A DNA stretch of 64,000 nt. Source: an uncultured Bacteroidota bacterium (GTDB lineage: Bacteria > Bacteroidota > Bacteroidia > Flavobacteriales > Flavobacteriaceae). How positions within the stretch are numbered: position 1 is the stretch's first letter; every line of letters begins with the position of its first letter. Both the position numbers and the translations under genes were made by a program. Below, piece by piece: positions 43,005-49,423 of this stretch. The stretch spans positions 55,498 to 119,497 of the forward strand of contig CACKBA010000001.1 in the NCBI GenBank assembly GCA_902598295.1, read 5' to 3'. The notes beneath the pieces were generated by a model, which saw nothing but the letters and a program-made list of their open reading frames with translations, was not told the origin of the DNA and did not search any database.

Positions 43005-43208
43005 TTACCAACCTATTTTCTTGTCGACAACCTCAACCTCAAACCTAGGGTCCTTGATTTTTCTGTCAATTTTACACCATCCAGACCTTACGTAGATTTG
43101 AGTGGCGCATTCATGAAAAATGATGGAGTTGGTCATTCCAAATCCTACTGGCACCCCCAAGTCCTTAAACCTCACCTTAAACGTAACCTCTCCACTAAAC
43201 CTTGCCAT
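43005..43208 (-). CDS. Unknown 67-residue protein upstream of the methyltransferase
   Basis: A small beta-rich basic protein (FSGEVTFKVRFKDLG, EVEVVDKKIGW) with two cysteines. It lies 36 bases before the methyltransferase on the same strand. It does not look like the helix-turn-helix controller proteins of type II systems. The plus-strand ORF at 43098-43343 over it is a shadow. Confidence 0.5.
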   Translation of the reverse strand: MARFSGEVTFKVRFKDLGVPVGFGMTNSIIFHECATQIYVRSGWCKIDRKIKDPRFEVEVVDKKIGW

Positions 43209-43323
43209 GCCACCTCCCCCTCATCATTTCAGCATAAAGCCGAAGACTTTCTTTGTCAATTGACATTGCTCTTTTTTTTGTGTTTTTCACAAAACGTATT
43301 TGAATTTTTTTATGTTTCTTCAT
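43195..43323 (-). CDS. Candidate 42-residue basic peptide, first gene of the operon
   Basis: Below the ORF-track cutoff. An ATG at 43321-43323 opens 42 codons ending in TAG at 43195-43197 and overlaps the next small gene by 14 bases. The peptide starts MKKHKKIQIRFVKNTKK and continues into a helical SIDKESLRLYAEMM. It is highly basic. The overlap with a real-looking gene supports it; no homologue is known to me. Confidence 0.4.
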   Translation of the reverse strand: MKKHKKIQIRFVKNTKKRAMSIDKESLRLYAEMMRGRWHGKV

Positions 43324-43329
43324 TTTATT

Positions 43330-43449
43330 ACAATTTAAATTAAACTGCAACAAGAGAATTTAGGATTTCTCGTTATTTTGGGAGCCCCGCATTCTAAACC
43401 ACCGTGCAACGAGCTGTCGGTTGGTACGCATTTGCGTTCTTGATGCACT
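43330..43449 (-). ncRNA. Candidate structured leader or small RNA between the two methylation operons
   Basis: Transcription from the box at 43451-43458 would enter a stretch dense in pairing segments. Plus-strand coordinates: GTGCA 43404-43408 with TGCAC 43444-43448, enclosing the hairpin ACGCA-TT-TGCGT (43426-43437); AACGAG 43408-43413 with CTCGTT 43369-43374; and ACCACCG 43398-43404 with CGGTTGGT 43418-43425 (one bulge), which shares a base with the first helix and so competes with it. GC content is visibly above the surroundings. No known family recognised. It may be the 5' leader of the methyltransferase operon, a separate small RNA, or a dispersed repeat. Confidence 0.35.
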
Positions 43450-43450
43450 G

Positions 43451-43458
43451 CAAATATA
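43451..43458 (-). promoter_or_regulatory. -7 box of the beta-methyltransferase/GHKL operon
   Basis: TATATTTG on the minus strand, a perfect match. It is followed by about 120 bases of structured leader before the first candidate ORF. Confidence 0.5.
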
Positions 43459-43475
43459 GTTTAAAAACAATTAAG

Positions 43476-43545
43476 GATGTAATAGCAAGCGGTTTCCTGA
43501 ACAGACCGAATAAATATGCTGTAAATTAACTAATTTTATTACATC
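43476..43545. repeat. Inverted repeat upstream of the C5 methyltransferase
   Basis: GATGTAATA (43476-43484) and TATTACATC (43537-43545) are perfect 9-base arms. Nested inside are AGCA/TGCT (43484-43487 and 43517-43520) and CGGT/ACCG around CCTGAACAG. The right arm touches the likely -7 region and start of the C5 methyltransferase, so it could be an operator or an mRNA hairpin. Confidence 0.65.
43531..43538 (+). promoter_or_regulatory. Possible -7 box of the C5 methyltransferase
   Basis: TAATTTTA, one mismatch from TAnnTTTG, 13 bases before the ATA at 43552. The spacing agrees with the window's other promoters. It overlaps the right arm of the inverted repeat. Confidence 0.3.
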
Positions 43546-43551
43546 AAAAAT

Positions 43552-44688
43552 ATAAAGTTCATAGATTTATTCGCTGGCATTGGAGGGTTTCACCAAGCCT
43601 TAAGCAACCTCGGGGGGTATGAATGTGTTTTTGCGTCCGAGATTGATAAAAACGCTGCGGCAGTATACGAAAACAACCACAAACTCAAACCAGCAGGAGA
43701 CATTACAAAAATTGACGCCAAAGACATTCCAAAACATGAACTTTTATGCGCAGGGTTTCCTTGTCAACCATTTTCAATTGGTGGACACAAAAAAGGCTTC
43801 GAAGATACGAGAGGAACCTTGTTTTTTGATATTGCAAGAATAGCAGACCATCACAAAACGCCTTATTTGATTTTAGAAAACGTTCCAAATATTGTTTCTC
43901 ACGACAACGGAAACACCTACAAAACAATTTTAAGAACACTCAAAAAACTAGGATATTCTATTGACGAAAAACCTTTAATCATTAGCCCTCACAACCTTGG
44001 AATTCCCGTCTACAGACCACGCACTTTTTTCTTGTGCGTAAGAGGAGGGGGGTCACCAGTCAAAATAGATGTTCCAAAAGTTAACTTCAAGCCTGACGAG
44101 ATCAGTTCGTACTTCAGGTTTAAAAAAACCAAAGACAAGAGTTTGTACATGAGCGAATATGAATTGAAGGTTTTGAAAATGTGGGACGAGTTCTATAAAC
44201 TTATTGACATAAAAACAGTAGGCTTTCCAATATGGTATAATTCTTTTTTTGAAGACGAAATAGACGAGGACCACCAACCTTGGAAAAAAACCGCTATGAG
44301 AAAAAGCAGAGAGCTTTATCTAAGGAACAAAAAAAAGATTGACATCTGGCGAAAATCATATGAAAACTTAGAATGGGTTGTCCCAACTCATAAAAAATTT
44401 GAGTGGCAATGTGGCGCAGATTGTAAGGGGGTTTTTGACGGCTTGATACAGTTCAGACCGTCAGGAATAAGGGTAAAACGCCTCAATTATTTTAGTACGC
44501 TAGTGGCAATGAATCATCCTCAAATAGTTGGACCAATCGGAAGGAGATTAAGTTCAGACGAAACAAAGCTTTTACAGTCGTTTCCAAAATCATTTAAGCC
44601 TCACGAAAAAAGACCAATAGCACTTAAGCAGTTTGGAAACGCAGTAAACGTTAAGGTTGTCGAATATCTGGTAAAAAAAATGATGTGA
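43552..44688 (+). CDS. C5-cytosine DNA methyltransferase, no canonical start codon
   Basis: The ORF track begins at a TTG (43819), but the frame is open upstream to a stop at 43531-43533 and codes for the whole N-terminus: KFIDLFAGIGGF (motif I), the catalytic GFPCQPFS (C71, motif IV), ENV at 109-111 (motif VI), and later RPRTFFLC (VIII), a target-recognition region and QFGNAVNV (X). No ATG, GTG or TTG precedes motif I. The codon where Met is expected is ATA at 43552. Read from there it has 378 residues, the normal length. Either ATA is used poorly, the start was lost by a G-to-A change, or the base is a sequencing error. It is coupled (GTGA) to the next gene. Confidence 0.85.
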   Translation: MKFIDLFAGIGGFHQALSNLGGYECVFASEIDKNAAAVYENNHKLKPAGDITKIDAKDIPKHELLCAGFPCQPFSIGGHKKGFEDTRGTLFFDIARIADHHKTPYLILENVPNIVSHDNGNTYKTILRTLKKLGYSIDEKPLIISPHNLGIPVYRPRTFFLCVRGGGSPVKIDVPKVNFKPDEISSYFRFKKTKDKSLYMSEYELKVLKMWDEFYKLIDIKTVGFPIWYNSFFEDEIDEDHQPWKKTAMRKSRELYLRNKKKIDIWRKSYENLEWVVPTHKKFEWQCGADCKGVFDGLIQFRPSGIRVKRLNYFSTLVAMNHPQIVGPIGRRLSSDETKLLQSFPKSFKPHEKRPIALKQFGNAVNVKVVEYLVKKMM

Positions 44689-45917
44689 GCAATAGAAAAA
44701 AAACAAACGAACCCCGAACCCCAGACCTCACAAAATCACAAAAACAATTCTTCGAATTTTTTAGCAAACTCGGGGAAGTAAAAAAAAAGAGACCAGGAAT
44801 ATTGTTCAAAACACAAAACGCAGAGCACTTAATTTTATTTAAAAACGTTACCTATTTAGGGCACCCACACCCCTTTTTCAAAAAAAGAATTCAAATCCCA
44901 GGAACCTGGAAAGTGCACATGTCTAGCCCAAAAACCATTATCCTAGGCGTCTATACTCAAACGAAACAAAAAGAAGACGAGTTAATTGTGGTTTACGCAA
45001 ACGCAGATTTTGTAAACAAGAAAGCAAATAACTCTTCTGCACATATTTACACTAGCGACTTGAAAAAAGCAGATTCAGAAGGGTACTTCAGTAAGGTCGA
45101 TAAAAAAAACAACTTTGTCCAGGTTTTCAAAAAAAACGAATTTGTCAAATTCATTAAAAACCTATCAAAAGACACAAATAAAACACTTACTCTAAACGAC
45201 CAAAAAGAATGGTACCAAAACTTTTCAGACAAGTTTTATCAAAAAAACATAAAAACAAACCCTAAAAAGGTGTGTATGGATTACGCAAAAACCATCTTAA
45301 ACAAGAACTGGAACGGAAAAACAGCATACAATGAAATGGTCAAAGCAAATTACCGAAACATGCTACAAGCAGAGTGGCCGGGTTTTTACAATGAGTTTCT
45401 TTTTGAAAAATTCATAAAAAGAGAAAGTCATGACAAGACCGTTAGCGTGCACAGCAAAGATACAGAATTAGATCTCGACCTTACTTTTTTAAAAAACACG
45501 GAAAAAGTTTTTCTTGGGGATTTGAAAACTCACACAACAGCAACGGGGGCAATAATAACCAATGACCAAAATGTTATTGACAAGGCAGTTAAAAAATATG
45601 GAAAGGTTTGGTTTTTTGTGGTTGAGCACGATACAGAAAAAGACATAGACCATGAGCTTATAGTCAGAGACCATTGGAATAAACTAAAAAAAGAGAAAGG
45701 AGTAGGAAACCCCACTGCCAACTACGCCAACAGAATGAAAAATAACGTAACAATAAAAAACGTATTAATTCTTGAGATTACCACTGACAACCACCGGTAT
45801 TTATCAGACTTTCAAAGAGGCATGTTAAACAGCAACGGCACACCAAGAGCGCCGAAATATAAAATCAACAAAAAAGACATTGAACACTTCGTTTACTATA
45901 GATTAAAGGGTGATTAA
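44685..45917 (+). CDS. Candidate type II restriction endonuclease (PD-(D/E)XK)
   Basis: A 410-residue basic protein starting at a GTG that overlaps the methyltransferase stop by 4 bases. A nuclease core is visible: ELDLDLTFLK (E261, D263, D265) then FLGDLKTH (D279-x-K281), preceded by a helix with FYNEFLFEKF. Downstream strands KVWFFVVEHD and NVLILEITTD complete an alpha/beta core. I cannot name the family or the recognition site. The position directly after the C5 methyltransferase makes it the likely cognate nuclease. Confidence 0.7.
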   Translation: MSNRKKTNEPRTPDLTKSQKQFFEFFSKLGEVKKKRPGILFKTQNAEHLILFKNVTYLGHPHPFFKKRIQIPGTWKVHMSSPKTIILGVYTQTKQKEDELIVVYANADFVNKKANNSSAHIYTSDLKKADSEGYFSKVDKKNNFVQVFKKNEFVKFIKNLSKDTNKTLTLNDQKEWYQNFSDKFYQKNIKTNPKKVCMDYAKTILNKNWNGKTAYNEMVKANYRNMLQAEWPGFYNEFLFEKFIKRESHDKTVSVHSKDTELDLDLTFLKNTEKVFLGDLKTHTTATGAIITNDQNVIDKAVKKYGKVWFFVVEHDTEKDIDHELIVRDHWNKLKKEKGVGNPTANYANRMKNNVTIKNVLILEITTDNHRYLSDFQRGMLNSNGTPRAPKYKINKKDIEHFVYYRLKGD

Positions 45918-46008
45918 TCAAAGAGAATCACCCAGAATCCTTCTATAGTATATCATCGATATTTTTAAAAACCTGATCAAACATGTTTATTAAAATTAAA
46001 TTTTTTTT

Positions 46009-46029
46009 AGAAGAAACGTAATTTCTTCT
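46009..46029. repeat. Perfect 8-base-pair inverted repeat
   Basis: AGAAGAAA and TTTCTTCT around a CGTAA loop, 91 bases behind the candidate nuclease gene. A T-run precedes it but none follows, so it is not a textbook terminator in either direction; it may still protect or end the transcript. Confidence 0.6.
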
Positions 46030-46090
46030 TGAATTAAACTCCATCAAGAACAATCACCATTTAAAAAAATATAATTCTTTAACACCGCCA

Positions 46091-46336
46091 CTATTCAATT
46101 ACCTTCAAATCTATTAAGCCACCTAATTTAATTTCCCTGACCTCACCTGTTATAGCATTGATGCAATAAACCCTATTTCTACCATCATCAGTAGGATTTT
46201 GAATAGACCAAACATGGCTTTCGGGAATTGAGTATTGAGATGAATTATATGTTTTTTCACTAGTAAAACCAGTGATAATTGAGATAAAACCTATAACAGC
46301 AAAAAGGCCAATTGTTATTTCTTTGATATTTTTCAT
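46091..46336 (-). CDS. Unknown 81-residue membrane-anchored protein
   Basis: The ORF track extends upstream into rnpA; the ATG at 46334-46336 (MKNIKEITIGLF) gives a normal signal-anchor start. One membrane helix (about residues 7-25) is followed by a small exported domain with HVWSIQNP and DGRNRVYCINAITGEVREI. No family recognised. It lies 46 bases after rnpA. Confidence 0.6.
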   Translation of the reverse strand: MKNIKEITIGLFAVIGFISIITGFTSEKTYNSSQYSIPESHVWSIQNPTDDGRNRVYCINAITGEVREIKLGGLIDLKVIE

Positions 46337-46382
46337 TGTATTATTATTTAAGTTATTAATACAATTTACACATATCCAAACT

Positions 46383-46724
46383 CTATTTAACTCCAGAATC
46401 AAAGTTTTTTACCAGAGACTCCAGAGCGTCTTTTAAATCGCTAGAGGAAATGATTTCTTTTGAGGTGTATATTAAAAAAAACGAAACCCCTTTTTTAATC
46501 GTGTTTGTCCTAATATAGAGCTGAAGTTGCTCTCTTAACCTCCTTTTAATAAGGTTTCTGCTTACAGCAAGTGGAAAGTTTTTCTTTGGTACAGCTAGCC
46601 CATAACACGATTTGTTATCATTAAAGTTGTAGAATTTTATTGAAATGTTACTCCCTCTTAATAAAGTGCCTTTTTCAAATATTTTCTCAATTTTCTTTTT
46701 GTCTTTAATCGGCTTTAATTTCAT
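46383..46724 (-). CDS. rnpA: Ribonuclease P protein component
   Basis: Protein cofactor of RNase P, which matures tRNA 5' ends. The 113-residue basic protein has the central AVPKKNFPLAVSRNLIKRRLREQ segment, seen as AVSRNLIKRRLRE, the RNP-type RNA-binding helix. Its ATG overlaps the M1 peptidase stop by 4 bases. rpmH, its partner gene in many bacteria, is not next to it. Confidence 0.93.
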   Translation of the reverse strand: MKLKPIKDKKKIEKIFEKGTLLRGSNISIKFYNFNDNKSCYGLAVPKKNFPLAVSRNLIKRRLREQLQLYIRTNTIKKGVSFFLIYTSKEIISSSDLKDALESLVKNFDSGVK

Positions 46725-48571
46725 TCAAAAGAAATTGAATTATCAGCGCTGTTCACGTCGGCCAGTCTTTTTGATGGATCAATTTCAATCTTCGTTATCC
46801 CTTTGTTTCCATCAACCACAAAAGAATACTCTGGCGTTACCCAATTCCATGATTCAAGAAGCTTAATTTCAGACAACGAGTTTTTATAAACAGGGTGTTC
46901 AAGTTTTTGGTCTATTATTGCTTTTGAGCTAGAGTCATCCAGGTATAAAAGATCGTTTGGAATGTAATACATTTTAGAACTTCCATCTTCAAATGTAACC
47001 ACAACATCAAGCGGCATTGGAATGCGTCCTTTTCTTTTGATTTTTACAGCCCTGTTTGGTATAACATCTGAAATATCCAAAGTGTAATCAATCTTGTTTG
47101 CAGTTCTTGTCCAGTCGTTTAAATACCACTCCAGTTCGACATTAGAAACTTTTTCAGCCACACGTTTAAAATCATTTGGCGTGGGGTGTTTGAATTTAAA
47201 GTCTTCATAATACCTTTTTATTGTCTTTTTAAGACTTTCCTCTCCAATTATATATCCCAGTTGAGCCATGAAAACAGAACCTTTGCTGTATGCGCTAGCA
47301 CCGTATGCAAAATTAAAATCATACCTGTCTGAGTGAACGGTTTGAGGTTGTTCAACACCAGAATTGGCAAGTGCATAATACCTTTCATAGCTGCTCTCGT
47401 TTGGAAACTTCGGACTAACCCCATTTACATAGTTTATAGAATGTGACGTTGCATATTCCGTAAAACCTTCATCCATCCAAGGGTGTTTTGCCTCATTTGT
47501 TGCCAATACATGCTGGTGCCAAGCGTGAGACATTTCGTGCGCAGTAACCCCAAGCAAACTAGAGTATGGTCTTTCGCCAGTTATCATTGTACACATTGCA
47601 TACTCCATTCCCCCATCACCCCCTTGAATAATTGAATATTGTTTCCAAGGGTAAGGACCAATGTTTTGCTCAAAATATTCCAATAGTTTTAACGAGTCTC
47701 CTTGCAGTTTTTTCCAATCATCCACATTAACCGTCGGCTTGTAAAAAAAGTGTAAATCAACCCCAGTCTCTGATGTGACAATATCGTGTGTGTATTCAGG
47801 ATCTGCCGCCCATGCAAAATCATGGACGTTTGGAGCATAAAATTTCCAAGTGAGAGTTTCTTTGTTTTTTGACTTGGTCTTTTTTGCATAACCATGCCCA
47901 ATTTCATCAGCATTCATTAAATAACCTGTTCCCCCAACCACATAGTTTTTATCGATAGTGATGTCAACCGTATAGTTTCCCCAAACACCATGAAACTCAC
48001 GAGCGATATAAGGGTTTGGGTGCCAGCCTTCAGAATCATATTCACACAACTTTGGAAACCACTGAGTCATGGTAAGATGCACCCCCTCTTTACTCATTTT
48101 TCCAGAACGCCTAATTTGCTTTGGAACCTGCCCTTCAAACTTCATATCTAAAGTAGTTTTTTCACCTGGCAGAAGAGGTTTGTCAAGTTTTGCCAAAAGA
48201 ATGGTTTCTCTTTGACTAATGTCAAGTGTTCTTCCATTTTGTTTTAAAGAAAGAACATTCAATTCTCCAAAGTCTTTTTCTTCAAGTTCAAAAATTCTAC
48301 TTCCAACACGCCTATCGGGATCTCTAATTGTACGAGACCTTACATCCATTTGGCTTCCAGGCCTAAAAGCATTAAAAAACAAATGATAATAGACCTTTGT
48401 AATTGTATCTGGTGAATTGTTGGTGTATACAAGCTCCTGTTCGCCATTAAAAGAGAAATCAGAAACATCCATCTCAAAGTCCATGTAGTATTCAGCATGT
48501 TGTTGCCAGTACTGACCCTGACCCTTGAGTATAGGAATAAACAACAAAAGAAGTATCAAAAATTGTTTCAA
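46721..48571 (-). CDS. M1-family aminopeptidase, exported
   Basis: Zinc metallopeptidase of 616 residues with a signal peptide (ends LKGQGQ). The zinc site HEMSHAWHQH near residue 345 and the third ligand in WMDEGFTEYA are present, giving HExxH-x18-E. The usual GAMEN exopeptidase motif is replaced by GGMEYAM. A C-terminal beta domain follows. It is coupled by 4-base overlaps to the MBL gene before it and rnpA after it. Confidence 0.92.
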   Translation of the reverse strand: MKQFLILLLLFIPILKGQGQYWQQHAEYYMDFEMDVSDFSFNGEQELVYTNNSPDTITKVYYHLFFNAFRPGSQMDVRSRTIRDPDRRVGSRIFELEEKDFGELNVLSLKQNGRTLDISQRETILLAKLDKPLLPGEKTTLDMKFEGQVPKQIRRSGKMSKEGVHLTMTQWFPKLCEYDSEGWHPNPYIAREFHGVWGNYTVDITIDKNYVVGGTGYLMNADEIGHGYAKKTKSKNKETLTWKFYAPNVHDFAWAADPEYTHDIVTSETGVDLHFFYKPTVNVDDWKKLQGDSLKLLEYFEQNIGPYPWKQYSIIQGGDGGMEYAMCTMITGERPYSSLLGVTAHEMSHAWHQHVLATNEAKHPWMDEGFTEYATSHSINYVNGVSPKFPNESSYERYYALANSGVEQPQTVHSDRYDFNFAYGASAYSKGSVFMAQLGYIIGEESLKKTIKRYYEDFKFKHPTPNDFKRVAEKVSNVELEWYLNDWTRTANKIDYTLDISDVIPNRAVKIKRKGRIPMPLDVVVTFEDGSSKMYYIPNDLLYLDDSSSKAIIDQKLEHPVYKNSLSEIKLLESWNWVTPEYSFVVDGNKGITKIEIDPSKRLADVNSADNSISFE

Positions 48572-49422
48572 ATCAGTTCAGAGAGTTTAAGTTTTTTATC
48601 AATACGAATTCCTTTTTCGGTTTTTATAAGTGATGCCAACTCAACATTAGAGTCGTGTTCAAAAAGTAAGAAAATGTTGTTTTCAAAACAATGGTTTAGA
48701 AACTTTTCTTTCTCGCCCAAAGACAACAAAGGTCTGACATCATAGCCCATAATATAAGGAAGCGGAATGTGTCCGTGAGTGGGTATAAGATCAGCAGCGT
48801 ATGCTATTTTTTTATCACCACAAGTAATTATTGGAACCATTTGTTTTTCTGTGTGACCGTCAACAAAAAGAACATCAAACCCTAAATCGATACTTGTTAA
48901 ATAATCAGACGGATTTTTTTCAACATATTTAAGTTGTCCAGACTCCTCAATTGGAAGAATATTTTCTTTTAAAAATGATGCCACCTCTCTTTTGTTTGGT
49001 TTGGTAGCCCAACCCCAATGCTCTTCGTTGCTCCAGTAGGTAGCGTTTTTAAAAGTAGTTTCAAGTGACCCATCTTTTGTTCTGGATACTGCACCCCCAC
49101 AATGGTCAAAGTGCAAATGTGTTAGAAAAACATCTGTAATATCATTAAGATGAAACCCTGACTGATTCAATGATGACCTCAGAGTTTCTTCTCCCCATCT
49201 GTAGTAGTATCCAAAAAATTTTTCACCTTGTTTGTTCCCCATGCCCGTATCAATCAACACAAGCCTTTTCCCATCTTCTATCAGCAGACATCTTGCTGAC
49301 ATTTCAATCATATTGTTTGAGTCCGCCGGGTTTGTTTGTTGCCAGATACTTTTTGGAACCACACCAAACATAGCACCTCCGTCTAGTTTGAATTTTCCCG
49401 CCTCAATTGCATGTAGTTTCAT
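48568..49422 (-). CDS. MBL-fold metallo-hydrolase
   Basis: A 284-residue cytoplasmic metallo-beta-lactamase fold enzyme. The metal site THLHFDHCGGAV lies near residue 107, with further ligands in VDGHTEKQM and the acidic AYAADLIPTHGH. The group includes lactonases of the AiiA type, but the substrate is not readable. Cotranscribed with the transporter before it and the M1 peptidase after it. Confidence 0.88.
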   Translation of the reverse strand: MKLHAIEAGKFKLDGGAMFGVVPKSIWQQTNPADSNNMIEMSARCLLIEDGKRLVLIDTGMGNKQGEKFFGYYYRWGEETLRSSLNQSGFHLNDITDVFLTHLHFDHCGGAVSRTKDGSLETTFKNATYWSNEEHWGWATKPNKREVASFLKENILPIEESGQLKYVEKNPSDYLTSIDLGFDVLFVDGHTEKQMVPIITCGDKKIAYAADLIPTHGHIPLPYIMGYDVRPLLSLGEKEKFLNHCFENNIFLLFEHDSNVELASLIKTEKGIRIDKKLKLSELI

Positions 49423-49423
49423 A

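Noticed and set aside
43098-43343. 81-residue plus-strand ORF
   Set aside because: Antisense to two small minus-strand ORFs, without a promoter or recognisable sequence; a shadow.
43819-44688. ORF-track call of a 289-residue protein
   Set aside because: It starts at a TTG after motif I and the catalytic PCQ motif; the real frame extends upstream to about 43552.
46009-46029. Intrinsic terminator after the candidate nuclease
   Set aside because: The stem is A/T-rich and no T-run follows it on either strand; kept only as an inverted repeat.
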